64,000 bases of DNA from Bradyrhizobium sp. GTDB taxonomy: Bacteria > Pseudomonadota > Alphaproteobacteria > Rhizobiales > Xanthobacteraceae. A model generated the notes under the pieces. The model saw nothing but the letters and a program-made list of their open reading frames with translations. It was not told the DNA's origin and ran no database searches. Below are positions 39,875 through 48,999 of the stretch, in pieces (positions within the stretch are counted from its first letter, which is position 1; each line of letters opens with the position of its first letter). The translations under genes were made by a program, and so were the position numbers. The stretch lies in contig NZ_JAUSLT010000140.1 in the NCBI RefSeq assembly GCF_030646015.1, positions 1 to 64,000 on the forward strand, read 5' to 3'.

Positions 39875-41395
39875 ATGGCTACGATCGACGCGGTATCCGG
39901 TCCCTCGGGGGCCAACGTGCCATCTCCGGCGAAGCCCTCGTGGTTGCGCTCCAATTGGGGCGTTTTGCTCGCTGTCGCAGCCCTTGTCGCCGTCATATGG
40001 CTGCCGACCCCGGAGGGGCTTTCCATCGCCGGCCAGCGCATGCTGGCGGTGCTGGCCTTTGCCGTCATCGTTTGGATGACCGAAGCCCTCGACTATGCCG
40101 TCTCCGCCGTGGTGATCGCCGCCCTGATGGCGTTTCTGCTCGGGCTGGCGCCGAATCCAGCCAATCCCAAGGTGCTGCTCGGCACCAGCGCCGGCCTCGG
40201 CCTCGCCTTCAGCGGTTTTGCCAATACCGCGCTGGCGCTGGTGGCGTCGGCGCTGTTCATCGCCGCCGCCATGACCGCGACCGGCCTCGACAAGCGTATC
40301 GCGCTGACGATCCTCTCCCGCGTCGGCGGCGAGGTCCATCACGTCGTGGTGGGCGCGATCCTGGTCGGCTTCGTCATGGCGTTCCTGGTGCCCTCCACCA
40401 CCGCGCGCGTCGCCTGCCTGGTTCCGATCATGCTCGGCATCATCTCGGCATTCGGCGTCAACAAGAAGGGCGCCTTCGCCGGCATGCTGATGATCACCAC
40501 GGTGCAGACCGCCAGCATCTGGAACGTCGGCATCAAGACCGCCGCGGCGCAGAACATGGTCGCGGTCGGCTTCATCGAAAAGACGCTGCAGAAATCCATC
40601 ACCTGGCTGGAATGGTTTATCGCCGCGGCCCCCTTCGGCATCCTGATGTCGATCGCGCTCTACTTCGTGATGACGTGGATGATGCCGGCCGAGGTCAAGG
40701 AAATCCCCGGCGGCCGCGAGCAGATCCGTCAATCGCTGGCCGACCTTGGGCCGATGAAGACCGCGGAGAAGAAGCTGCTGGCGATCTCGCTGACGCTGCT
40801 GCTGTTCTGGTCCACCGAGGGCGTGCTGCACAAGTTCGACACCTCGTCGACCACCTTGGCGGCGGTGGCGCTGATGTTCCTGCCGGGCATCGGAATCATG
40901 ACCTGGAAGGACGCCCAGCCGCGGATCCCGTGGGGGACGATCGTGCTGTTCGGCATCGGCATCAGCGTCGGAACGGCGCTGCTGCAGACCAAGGGCGCGG
41001 CATGGCTCGCCGACCTCGCGGTGGCGCAGTTCGGCCTCAAATATGCCACCGCGCTGTTCATCCTCGGCACGCTCAGCCTGTTTCTCACCTTGATCCATCT
41101 CGGCTTTGCCAGTGCCACGGCGCTGGCTTCCGCCATGATCCCGATCGTCATCGCGGTGCTGCAAAGCGTCGCAACGCCCGGCATCAATATCGTCGGCATG
41201 ACGATGCTGCTGCAATTCGTGGTCAGCTTCGGCTTCATCCTGGTGGTCAATGCACCCCAGAACATGGTGGCCTACGGCACCGAGACCTTCGATGCGAAAG
41301 ACTTCGTGCGCACCGGTCTTGTGCTGACCGTGATCGCGCTGGCGCTGGTCATGCTGCTTGGCGCCACCTACTGGCGGTGGCTCGGCTACATCTGA
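39875..41395 (+). CDS. DASS/SLC13-type anion permease
   Basis: The 506-residue integral membrane protein has ~12 helices of the ion-transporter superfamily. The duplicated hairpin/substrate motifs are visible as FIAAAMTATGLDKRIALTIL with VPSTTARVACLVPI, and in the second half SATALASAMIPIVI with NAPQNMVAYGT. Family members move di/tricarboxylates, sulfate or related anions with Na+. ATG at 39875 follows CGGGGGAAATTCTC; frame-open upstream codons are less likely. It is flanked by two CBS-BON genes and preceded by a FixK-type box. The substrate is unknown. Confidence 0.85.
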   Translation: MATIDAVSGPSGANVPSPAKPSWLRSNWGVLLAVAALVAVIWLPTPEGLSIAGQRMLAVLAFAVIVWMTEALDYAVSAVVIAALMAFLLGLAPNPANPKVLLGTSAGLGLAFSGFANTALALVASALFIAAAMTATGLDKRIALTILSRVGGEVHHVVVGAILVGFVMAFLVPSTTARVACLVPIMLGIISAFGVNKKGAFAGMLMITTVQTASIWNVGIKTAAAQNMVAVGFIEKTLQKSITWLEWFIAAAPFGILMSIALYFVMTWMMPAEVKEIPGGREQIRQSLADLGPMKTAEKKLLAISLTLLLFWSTEGVLHKFDTSSTTLAAVALMFLPGIGIMTWKDAQPRIPWGTIVLFGIGISVGTALLQTKGAAWLADLAVAQFGLKYATALFILGTLSLFLTLIHLGFASATALASAMIPIVIAVLQSVATPGINIVGMTMLLQFVVSFGFILVVNAPQNMVAYGTETFDAKDFVRTGLVLTVIALALVMLLGATYWRWLGYI

Positions 41396-41475
41396 GCCAG
41401 GGATGGCGCGGCGTCATCCCCTGGCGCTTGAATCTCGCGGGCACGCCGTGCCTGGGCCGGCTGGAGCGGGCGCCT

Positions 41476-41489
41476 TTGATGAAGATCAA
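41476..41489 (+). promoter_or_regulatory. FixK-type box upstream of CBS-BON copy 2
   Basis: TTGATGAAGATCAA is a perfect TTGA-N6-TCAA site, centred ~54 bases before the ATG at 41537. It lies in the 141-bp interval after the permease stop, so this CBS-BON gene has its own likely low-oxygen promoter. Confidence 0.7.
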
Positions 41490-41536
41490 AAAGGGCTTCG
41501 TTCATCTCCCTATGTTTCCAGGGAAAGGAGATCACC

Positions 41537-42262
41537 ATGCGCGCGCACCAGATCATGACCCGAAACGCCATCACCGTGCTGCCCGAGACACCCATTCTGG
41601 AGGCCGCCCACAAGATGCTCCAAAATCACGTCAGCGGGCTGCCCGTGCTCGATGCATCGGGCAAGCTCGTCGGCGTCGTCTCGGAAGGCGACTTCTTGCG
41701 ACGTTCGGAAATCGGCACCCAGCAAAAGCGGCCGCGGTGGCTCCAGTACTTTCTCAGTCCGGCTCATTCGGCCAACGACTTCATTCATGAACGCGGCCGC
41801 AAGGTCGAAGACGTCATGACCCGTGACCCCATCGTCGCGAATGAAGATGCGTCGCTCGACGAAATGGTACACCTGATGGAGAAGAACGGCATCAAGCGCC
41901 TGCCCGTGTTGCGGGACGGCAAGCTGGTCGGCATCATCACCCGTGCGAACCTGCTTCAGGCCGTGGCCGGCATCGCCAGGGAGATTCCGGATCCAACGGC
42001 GGATGATGAACACATCCGCGACCGGATCATCCGCACCCTGGAAGCCACCGACTGGCGGCCGACCGGGCTTCAGGTCGCCGTCCGCAACGGCGTCGTTCAC
42101 CTGCACGGCCTCATCATCAATGACGACAGCGCGCGCCGGGCTGCGATCGTCGCGGCGGAAAACACCGCGGGCGTCAAGGAGGTCCACGACCATCTGTGCT
42201 TTGTCGACACCTGGTCGGGCTTCTACATGGAATCGCCCGAGGACATCAAGGCTGCCAGCTGA
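41537..42262 (+). CDS. CBS-pair/BON domain protein, copy 2
   Basis: The 241-residue protein begins MRAHQIMTRNAITVLPETPI and has two CBS domains with GVVSEGDFLRRSEIGTQ and KLVGIITRANLLQAVAGIA, then a BON domain with VAVRNGVVHLHGLI and AAENTAGVKEVHDHL. It is collinear with the copy at 38956, differing mainly in the linker (about 65-85). GGGAAAGGAGATCACC gives a strong translation start. It lies between the permease and the DUF6894/UspA genes. The ligand and partner are unknown. Confidence 0.9.
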   Translation: MRAHQIMTRNAITVLPETPILEAAHKMLQNHVSGLPVLDASGKLVGVVSEGDFLRRSEIGTQQKRPRWLQYFLSPAHSANDFIHERGRKVEDVMTRDPIVANEDASLDEMVHLMEKNGIKRLPVLRDGKLVGIITRANLLQAVAGIAREIPDPTADDEHIRDRIIRTLEATDWRPTGLQVAVRNGVVHLHGLIINDDSARRAAIVAAENTAGVKEVHDHLCFVDTWSGFYMESPEDIKAAS

Positions 42263-42358
42263 CGCCGTTACCATACCGACATGTAAACGACTCCTTCGCC
42301 GCGCCCTGCGGCAGGATGGAATTACTCATTCCAGGAGCGCGCACGTCGGGATCGCCGC

Positions 42359-42372
42359 TTGATCTATGACAA
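42359..42372 (+). promoter_or_regulatory. Imperfect FixK-type site upstream of the DUF6894 gene
   Basis: TTGATCTATGACAA matches TTGA-N6-TCAA with one mismatch (ACAA). It lies ~165 bases before the small gene at 42531, a longer leader than for the other boxes. It is weaker than the three sites at 39.7-41.5 kb. Confidence 0.4.
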
Positions 42373-42530
42373 ATTTCTTACCTCCGCTTGGACTAATCTC
42401 AATTCGCGTAAGGGACGTTCGCGGCTGATGGATTCGGAGCCTGCTTTCCTGGACGCTCGACTTTCGGATGCTCCCGGACTGGGCAAGCCCGGGGCATCCG
42501 CCCGCTCTATTCCCATTCCGAAAGTGGCCG

Positions 42531-42779
42531 ATGCAAACCTACTATTTTGACATGAAGGATGGAGTACCGATCAGGGATCGGGCGGGACTTGAATTTCGAA
42601 CGGACTCACAAGCGATCGAGCACAGCAAGGAACTCGCGCGCCGGTTCAGCCACGAGCGCCCGGTCAGGGACGACAATCTCTTTGTCGTCGTGGTCAATGA
42701 GTCTGGCGCTGAAATCCATCGGGAACCGGTTTACCCTGATGCCACCAGGCCGCCTCCGCCGGAGCAGCCCGTGATTTGA
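42531..42779 (+). CDS. Small DUF6894-like protein
   Basis: The 82-residue protein starts MQTYYFDMKDGVPIRDRAGL and contains QAIEHSKELARRF and FVVVVNESGAEIHREPVYP. This YYFD-(x)3-DG...D-x-G...A...A pattern is that of the short DUF6894 proteins common in rhizobia, with no known function. It ends in a proline-rich tail. The gene is 75 bp upstream of uspA-like and could be co-transcribed. Confidence 0.78.
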   Translation: MQTYYFDMKDGVPIRDRAGLEFRTDSQAIEHSKELARRFSHERPVRDDNLFVVVVNESGAEIHREPVYPDATRPPPPEQPVI

Positions 42780-42854
42780 ATCAATCTCGTTGCCGACGCT
42801 GGCTCTTGCCGGGCGACACAGCGGCGACCGACGTTTCTGAGGAGCGGAGAGATC

Positions 42855-43691
42855 ATGTTGAAGAATCTTCTGGTTTACATTCCGTCAGAGCGTTCGATAC
42901 GCCCCGTGGTCGACGCCGCAATCTCGCTGGCGGTCTCATACGCCGCACATCTCCGGGCGATTTCGGTTGGATATGAAACGACGAACGTCGCGCTCCCGAT
43001 CGACGCTGGCGGTGCAGCCGCAGCCGCGGTCTTTGAGATCGAGCGGGAGCGAGCGCTGGCCCGGGCCAATGCCGCGCTTTCCGTATTCGAGATCGAAGCC
43101 CGCAACGCCGGCATCGCCCACGATTCCCAGGCGATGGCAAGCGTGCCGGTGGACGCCGCGGCAAGCGTGATCGCCGCGGCGCGGCTGCACGATCTGACGA
43201 TCGTGCTGCAACCCGAGCCTGAGCGCCAGACCTTCGACAACGTGATGCCTCAGGAAATACTGTTTGAATCGGGAGGACCGGTCCTCTTTGTCCCCTATGT
43301 GCACAAAGGTCCCCTGGAGACCAAGCGGATCGGAATTGCATGGGATGGCAGCCGCCTCGCTGCGCGGGCACTTCGCGACGCGGCACCGTTCCTCGCTCGG
43401 GCGCAGGCCATCACCGTCATCAGCATCAATGAAGGAAAAGCGCCGGCTGAAGCATCCGCGAAGGCCGTATTGGCCCATCTGGCGCGCTATGGCGCGACCG
43501 TGCGGATCCAGGAGATGGATGCCGACCGCGCTGATATCCAGCCGAGCATCCTGTCGATCGCGGCGGACGACGGTCTCGATCTGATCGTCATGGGCGGCTA
43601 TGGTCACTCGCGACTGCAGGAACGCATTCTGGGTGGCGTCACGCGTGGCATGATTCAATCCATGACGGTGCCGACACTGATGTCGCACTGA
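42855..43691 (+). CDS. Tandem-domain universal stress protein
   Basis: The 278-residue UspA-family protein has an N-terminal partial domain (about 1-140) and a C-terminal domain (about 150-278) with RIGIAWDGSRLAARALRDAA and the nucleotide-binding loop VMGGYGHSRLQERILGGVTR. USPs of this type are often induced at low oxygen or in stationary phase. It begins after CTGAGGAGCGGAGAGATC, a strong site. It is followed after 31 bp by the alcohol dehydrogenase, likely in one transcript. Confidence 0.9.
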   Translation: MLKNLLVYIPSERSIRPVVDAAISLAVSYAAHLRAISVGYETTNVALPIDAGGAAAAAVFEIERERALARANAALSVFEIEARNAGIAHDSQAMASVPVDAAASVIAAARLHDLTIVLQPEPERQTFDNVMPQEILFESGGPVLFVPYVHKGPLETKRIGIAWDGSRLAARALRDAAPFLARAQAITVISINEGKAPAEASAKAVLAHLARYGATVRIQEMDADRADIQPSILSIAADDGLDLIVMGGYGHSRLQERILGGVTRGMIQSMTVPTLMSH

Positions 43692-43722
43692 CGGCCGGGT
43701 GCGGGGAGCCGGGAGAAGCAGC

Positions 43723-44718
43723 TTGCAGGCGATGGCCCTCACCTCTCCCGGATCGCTGCTCCGGCTTCAGGAGCGCGATGATCCGCTTCCACGCGCCGAC
43801 GAAATTCGCGTCAAGGTCAGCGCGTGCGGAGTCTGCCGAACCGACCTCCACGTCGTCGATGCCGAACTGCCGGGCATCAAGTATCCGATCATTCCGGGCC
43901 ATGAAATCGTCGGCCGTGTCGATCTCGTCGGGGGCAACGTCACGAGCCACCGGATCGGCGACCGGGTTGGAATCCCCTGGCTCGGCTACACCTGTGGCGT
44001 CTGCCGTTTCTGCAGGGAGGGCATGGAGAATCTTTGCGATCGTCCCTTGTTCACCGGCTATACGCGGGACGGCGGTTTCGCCACGCATGCCGTCGCCGAT
44101 GCCCGTTACGCCTTCCCGCTCGGCGAACAGGGCGACGATGTCTCGATCGCCCCACTGCTGTGTGCCGGCTTGATCGGCTGGCGCTCCCTGGTGATGGCGG
44201 GCAATGCCGAGCGGCTCGGTATCTATGGTTTCGGCGCCGCCGGGCACATCGTCGCGCAGGTCGCGCGCTGGCAGGGCCGGTCCGTCTACGCCTTCACGCG
44301 GCCCGGTGACGATGCGGCGCAGGATTTTGCCCGAGGTCTCGGCGCGATATGGGCCGGCGCATCAGACGAGTTGCCCGAGGCGCCGCTCGATGCCGCGATC
44401 ATCTATGCCCCATCAGGACCATTGGTGCCGGCTGCGCTGCGCGCGGTGCGCAAGGGCGGCCGGGTCGTATGCGCCGGCATTCACATGAGCGACATTCCGG
44501 GCTTTCCTTACCATCTGCTGTGGGGAGAACGACAACTGGTGTCGGTCGCCAACCTGACGCGCCAGGACGGGCTGGATTTCTTCAGGATTGCCCCGCAGGC
44601 GGGGATCCGGACCCAGACGACGGCGTTTCCGCTGGTCGAGGCCAATGAGGTGCTCGAGAAGCTGCGGACAGGACAGATCCTGGGCGCGGCGGTCCTCCAA
44701 CCCTGGATCTCGACATGA
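43723..44718 (+). CDS. Zinc-dependent alcohol dehydrogenase
   Basis: The 331-residue MDR protein has catalytic-zinc ligands in KVSACGVCRTDLHVVD and GHEIVG, the structural-zinc cysteine set CGVCRFCREGMENLCD, and an NAD(P)-binding core GIYGFGAAGHIVAQVARW. It would oxidise alcohols or reduce aldehydes. The TTG start at 43723 gives the family-like MQAMALTSPG N terminus and follows CGGGAGAAGCAGC; ATG at 43732 or GTG at 43699 are alternatives. It overlaps the kinase gene by ATGA. Confidence 0.9.
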   Translation: MQAMALTSPGSLLRLQERDDPLPRADEIRVKVSACGVCRTDLHVVDAELPGIKYPIIPGHEIVGRVDLVGGNVTSHRIGDRVGIPWLGYTCGVCRFCREGMENLCDRPLFTGYTRDGGFATHAVADARYAFPLGEQGDDVSIAPLLCAGLIGWRSLVMAGNAERLGIYGFGAAGHIVAQVARWQGRSVYAFTRPGDDAAQDFARGLGAIWAGASDELPEAPLDAAIIYAPSGPLVPAALRAVRKGGRVVCAGIHMSDIPGFPYHLLWGERQLVSVANLTRQDGLDFFRIAPQAGIRTQTTAFPLVEANEVLEKLRTGQILGAAVLQPWIST

Positions 44719-46268
44719 CGAGTTCAGCGGCAGAGCAAGCTTCAATGACGGCCGACTCCCGCATCCAGGAGCGCGTCTTTGCCTTTCTGAGCGACCCCGC
44801 CACCCATCCGCGGGTTCACCGGATCGATACCCATGCGGCGTCGGTGTTTCTCGAAGGCGAACGCGCGCTGAAGATCAAGCGCGCCATCCGCTTTCCCTAT
44901 CTCGATTATTCGACGCTGGCGAAGCGGAAAGCGGCCTGCGAACAGGAGATAACGGTCAACCGCCGGTTCGCGCCGCAGATCTACCGCCGCGTCGTACCGA
45001 TTACCAGGGACAGCGAGGGTTCGCTTGATATCGATGGCGAAGGGACGCCGGTCGAATTTGCGATCGAGATGACCCGCTTCGATGAAAACCGGACCATCGA
45101 TCATCTGGCGGAAGCCGGACCGCTGGCTTCCGATCTGATCGACGCCATCGCCGATGCGATCGCGGCGTCCCACCTCGCTGCCCCGCCCGTGTCCGCCGTC
45201 CCCTGGATCCAGTCGATTCCAGGCATCATCGCCGGCAATACCACGGCATTCCGGGCCGCGACCGGCTTCCCCGAACGTGACATCGACGCACTCGACGACG
45301 CATCGCGTTCCGCACTACGCCGGATTGGCGGGCTACTGGAGCAGCGCGGCAAAGCGGGGTTTGCGCGGCATTGCCATGGCGATCTTCATCTGGCGAATAT
45401 CGTGTTGATCGAGGACCAGCCCGTTCTGTTCGACGCCATCGAGTTCGACCCGACGATCGCATCCACCGATGTGCTCTATGACCTTGCATTCCCGTTGATG
45501 GATTTCATCCGGTACGACCGGCACGCTGCGGCGAACGGCCTCATGAACGGATATTTGAGCAGGTCGCCGCCGGAAAATCTCGATGCGCTCGGAACGCTTC
45601 CCCTGTTCATGTCGTTGCGCGCCGCCATCCGCGCCAATGTGATGCTGGCCCGGCTTGGTCCGGGCTGTCGCGACGAAGCCGGTATCAGGCAATCGGCCCG
45701 CGTCTATTTCGAGCTTGCGCTGCGCCTGATCCAGCCCGCTGCGCCGACGCTGACCGCGGTCGGCGGCCTGTCCGGAACCGGAAAATCCGTTCTGGCGCGC
45801 GCGCTCGCGCCCCATGTGAACCCTGATCCTGGAGCTGTCGTGCTCCGCAGCGACGTGCTGCGAAAGCGGCTCCTGCACGTCAGCGAAACCGATCGGCTCC
45901 CGGAGAGCGCATACCGGCCGGAGATGACCCGGCAGACTTATGAAGCGCTCGGACAACACGCCATTCGCATTCTTTCGCAGGGTCACTCTGTTGTAGTCGA
46001 CGCGGTCTTCGCCGACCCAAGCGAACGAACTGCGATCCGCGACGACGCCGGCAGATTGGGCGTCAGGTTCGTCGGCCTCTATCTCCAGACCGACCTTGCG
46101 ACGCGCCAGCGCCGCGTCGGCGCCCGCAGAAACGATGCGTCGGACGCCACGCCCGAAATCGCCGCATTTCAGGAAAAATTCGAGATCGGCTCGGTCGACT
46201 GGACCCCGATCGATGCGTCGGGAACGCCGGAGCAGACCCTGCAACGGTGCCGGTCCGCCCTCGCCTGA
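44715..46268 (+). CDS. Two-domain APH-like/AAA kinase
   Basis: The 517-residue protein fuses an aminoglycoside-phosphotransferase-like domain (about 35-330, with HCHGDLHLANIVL as the Brenner-type HGDxHxxN motif and VLFDAIEFDPTIASTDVLYD as the metal site) to a P-loop kinase domain (about 345-510, with GGLSGTGKS as Walker A). This COG2187 plus COG0645 fusion recurs beside stress proteins. No substrate is known; antibiotic resistance is not implied. The start overlaps the alcohol dehydrogenase stop (ATGA), so the product is coupled to it. Confidence 0.85.
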   Translation: MTSSAAEQASMTADSRIQERVFAFLSDPATHPRVHRIDTHAASVFLEGERALKIKRAIRFPYLDYSTLAKRKAACEQEITVNRRFAPQIYRRVVPITRDSEGSLDIDGEGTPVEFAIEMTRFDENRTIDHLAEAGPLASDLIDAIADAIAASHLAAPPVSAVPWIQSIPGIIAGNTTAFRAATGFPERDIDALDDASRSALRRIGGLLEQRGKAGFARHCHGDLHLANIVLIEDQPVLFDAIEFDPTIASTDVLYDLAFPLMDFIRYDRHAAANGLMNGYLSRSPPENLDALGTLPLFMSLRAAIRANVMLARLGPGCRDEAGIRQSARVYFELALRLIQPAAPTLTAVGGLSGTGKSVLARALAPHVNPDPGAVVLRSDVLRKRLLHVSETDRLPESAYRPEMTRQTYEALGQHAIRILSQGHSVVVDAVFADPSERTAIRDDAGRLGVRFVGLYLQTDLATRQRRVGARRNDASDATPEIAAFQEKFEIGSVDWTPIDASGTPEQTLQRCRSALA

Positions 46269-46391
46269 GCCGCCGGGTGCCGATCAGGACGGTCGGGCGC
46301 GCCGCGACAATACGGCGTGCATTTTGCGTGCAAAAACGGGATTTTTGGTCAATAAGGGCCCGCGAAAGGGTCGCGCAAGCCATTTTAATCT

Positions 46392-46468
46392 TGGTCGGAG
46401 TGGCAGGATTTGAACCTGCGACCCCTGCGTCCCGAACGCAGTGCTCTACCGGGCTGAGCCACACTCCG
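46392..46468 (-). tRNA. tRNA-Pro (CGG)
   Basis: The minus strand folds into a cloverleaf: acceptor CGGAGTG/CACTCCG with discriminator A and encoded CCA, D-arm GCTCAGCCCGGTAGAGC, anticodon stem CTGCG/CGCAG around loop TTCGGGA, and T-arm GCAGG-TTCAAAT-CCTGC. Anticodon CGG reads CCG proline codons. It stands alone between the kinase and the sua5-like gene. Confidence 0.95.
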
Positions 46469-46536
46469 ACAAGAACGCGGCTTATAGCCTTGGGTTTCGC
46501 ATACCGCAAGAAGCCGAATTGAAGGTAGTTATCCCT

Positions 46537-47529
46537 GTGAATTTAGACCTGAAAACGCGGATTTGGCCCGCCGGCGAGGCTGCCGTGGCCGAGGCCGGCC
46601 GCTGCCTGGCCGGGGGCGGGCTGGTCGCGTTCCCGACGGAGACCGTTTATGGCCTGGGAGCGGACGCCACCAACCCGGCCGCGATCGCCCGGCTTTATCA
46701 GGCCAAGGGCCGCCCCGCCTTCAATCCGCTGATCGCCCATGTCGGGGACCTCGCCGCCGCCATGCGAATCGGCCGGTTTGACGCCCAGGCCACCGCGCTG
46801 GCCCGGGCGTTCTGGCCGGGGCCGCTGACGCTGGTGGTCCCTAAATCGGGGGATTGCGCTGTGGCCGATCTCGCCACCGCCGGGCTCGACACCATCGCGA
46901 TCCGGGTGCCCGCCCACCCGGCCGCACTGGCCATCCTGCGGGCCTTCGGCGGGCCGGTGGTGGCGCCCTCGGCCAATCTGTCGGGCCATGTCTCGCCGAC
47001 CACGGCAGCCCATGTGCAGGGCGACCTCGCGGGGCGGATCGACCTGATCATCGACGGCGGGCCGGTCGCGGTCGGGGTCGAATCCACCATTGTCGGCTGT
47101 TTCGAGGAGCCGATGCTGCTGCGCCCCGGTGGCCTGCCCCGCGAAGACATCGAACGCGTGCTCGGCCGCGCGCTGGTGGCGCCGCCGGATGATCCCGACG
47201 CCGACTTGGGGCAGCCGCTGGCGCCGGGCATGCTGGCCTCGCATTACGCGCCGCGCACGCGGGTCAGGCTCAATGCCGAAGCGATTCTGCCCGGCGAGGC
47301 GCTGCTGGCGTTCGGCCCCGCTATCCTGCCCGGCGTCGATGCTGCTGCCGCGGTGATGAATCTGTCAGCTCGGAGCAATGTCGATGAAGCCGCCGCCAAT
47401 CTTTTCGGTTATCTTCGCACGCTCGACCTGACCGGCGCGCGCGCCATCGCGGTCATGCCGATCCCGCATCACGGGCTCGGCGAAGCCATCAACGACCGGC
47501 TGCGCCGCGCCGCGGTGGGACGGGACTAG
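46537..47529 (+). CDS. Threonylcarbamoyl-AMP synthase (Sua5/YrdC)
   Basis: The 330-residue protein has the YrdC core GGLVAFPTETVYGLGADATN, KGRPAFNPLIAHV, FWPGPLTLVV and VVAPSANLSGHVSPTTA, and a C-terminal Sua5 domain (about 215-330) with APGMLASHYAPRT. It makes threonylcarbamoyl-AMP for the t6A modification at tRNA position 37. GTG at 46537 gives a family-like start; TTG at 46519 is possible. It is divergent from tRNA-Pro. Confidence 0.92.
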   Translation: MNLDLKTRIWPAGEAAVAEAGRCLAGGGLVAFPTETVYGLGADATNPAAIARLYQAKGRPAFNPLIAHVGDLAAAMRIGRFDAQATALARAFWPGPLTLVVPKSGDCAVADLATAGLDTIAIRVPAHPAALAILRAFGGPVVAPSANLSGHVSPTTAAHVQGDLAGRIDLIIDGGPVAVGVESTIVGCFEEPMLLRPGGLPREDIERVLGRALVAPPDDPDADLGQPLAPGMLASHYAPRTRVRLNAEAILPGEALLAFGPAILPGVDAAAAVMNLSARSNVDEAAANLFGYLRTLDLTGARAIAVMPIPHHGLGEAINDRLRRAAVGRD

Positions 47530-47559
47530 CCACACAAGAACAACAAGCGACAAGAACAA

Positions 47560-48999
47560 GTGACCGAAATGAATATCGTCCAGCCTTCCGCGCCGCCGCC
47601 GCTCTCCTCCGACCTGATCGCACGCTTCCGCGCCATCGTCGGCGACAAATACGCGGTGACCGAAGCGGCCGACATCGCGCCTTACGTCACCGAGGAACGC
47701 GACCTGTTTCGCGGGCGCTCGCCGCTGGTGCTGCGGCCGGGCTCGACGGCGGAAGTCGCCGCGATCTGCAGGCTCGCCAGCGAATTCAGGATCGCGCTGG
47801 TGCCGCAGGGCGGCAATACCGGCCTGGTCGGCGGCCAGACCCCGCATCATGGCGAAGTCGTCGTCTCGATGCGGCGGATGGACAAGGTCCGCGACATCGA
47901 CATCGCATCCAACACCATGACCTGCGAGGCCGGCGTCGTGCTGCAGGTCGCGCAGCAGCGCGCCGCCGAGGTCAACAGGCTGTTTCCACTGTCGCTCGGC
48001 GCCGAGGGAAGCTGCACCATCGGCGGCAACCTCTCCACCAATGCCGGCGGCACCACGGCGCTGGCCTATGGCGTGGCGCGCGAGATGGCGCTCGGGCTCG
48101 AAGTGGTGCTGGCCGACGGCCGCATTCTGAACGGGCTGTCGAAGCTGAAGAAGGACAACACCGGCTACGATTTGCGCAACCTGTTCATCGGCGCCGAAGG
48201 CACGCTCGGCATCGTCACCGCGGCGACCCTAAAGCTGTTTCCGAAGCCGCGCGCGGTGGAAACCGCCTTTGTCGGCCTGCAATCGCCTGATGCCGCGCTG
48301 AAACTGCTGTCGATCTCGCAGAACGAGGCCGCGGGCACCCTCACCAGTTTTGAACTGCTGGCCGACATCGCGGTCGATTTCAGCGTGCGCCACGGCATCG
48401 ACATCCGACATCCCCTCAGCGACCGATATCCCTGGTACGTGCTGATGGAACTGTCGTCGCCGCGCGACGACGCCCGTGCCACGCTGGAAGCGATCCTGGC
48501 AAGGGGATTTGACGACGGCATCGTCGACGATGCCGTGATCGCGGCGAATCTCAGCCAGCGGGCAGCATTCTGGAAGCTGCGCGACGAGATGTCGGCGGCG
48601 CAGAAGCCGGAAGGCGGCTCGATCAAGCACGATATTTCGGTGCCAGTCGCAGCTGTCCCCGATTTCATCGAAGCGGCCAATGCCGCCGTGGTGAAACTGA
48701 TCCCGGGTTCGCGCCCGGTGCCGTTCGGCCATCTCGGCGACGGTAATATCCATTACAATGTCAGCCAGCCCATTGGCGGCGACACCGCCGATTTCATGGC
48801 ACGCTGGCACGAGGTCAACGCCGTGGTGTTCGAGATCGTGCTGCGGATGGGCGGCTCGATCTCCGCCGAGCACGGCATCGGCGTGCTCAAGCGCGACGAA
48901 CTGCCCGAGGTCAAGGACAAGGTCGCGATCGAGCTGATGCGCGGCATCAAGGCGATGCTCGATCCGCTCGGCATCATGAATCCCGGCAAGGTGCTGTGA
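47560..48999 (+). CDS. FAD-binding oxidoreductase (D-2-hydroxyacid dehydrogenase, GlcD-like)
   Basis: The 479-residue protein has an FAD-binding PCMH domain with LVPQGGNTGLVGGQTPHHGE and LGAEGSCTIGGNLSTNAGGT, and a C-terminal FAD-oxidase domain with GHLGDGNIHYNVSQP and GSISAEHGIGVLKRDELPEV. The arrangement fits D-2-hydroxyglutarate/D-lactate dehydrogenases. GTG at 47560 or ATG at 47569 could start it. The stop overlaps the GNAT gene (GTGA). Confidence 0.88.
   Translation: MTEMNIVQPSAPPPLSSDLIARFRAIVGDKYAVTEAADIAPYVTEERDLFRGRSPLVLRPGSTAEVAAICRLASEFRIALVPQGGNTGLVGGQTPHHGEVVVSMRRMDKVRDIDIASNTMTCEAGVVLQVAQQRAAEVNRLFPLSLGAEGSCTIGGNLSTNAGGTTALAYGVAREMALGLEVVLADGRILNGLSKLKKDNTGYDLRNLFIGAEGTLGIVTAATLKLFPKPRAVETAFVGLQSPDAALKLLSISQNEAAGTLTSFELLADIAVDFSVRHGIDIRHPLSDRYPWYVLMELSSPRDDARATLEAILARGFDDGIVDDAVIAANLSQRAAFWKLRDEMSAAQKPEGGSIKHDISVPVAAVPDFIEAANAAVVKLIPGSRPVPFGHLGDGNIHYNVSQPIGGDTADFMARWHEVNAVVFEIVLRMGGSISAEHGIGVLKRDELPEVKDKVAIELMRGIKAMLDPLGIMNPGKVL

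Noticed and set aside
42359..42550. 63-codon plus-strand frame before the DUF6894 gene
   Set aside because: Overlaps the FixK-like site and the DUF6894 start, and shows no family resemblance.
43699..46268. Aminoglycoside resistance gene
   Set aside because: The APH-like domain is fused to a P-loop kinase domain and sits in a stress cluster; this is not a resistance enzyme architecture.
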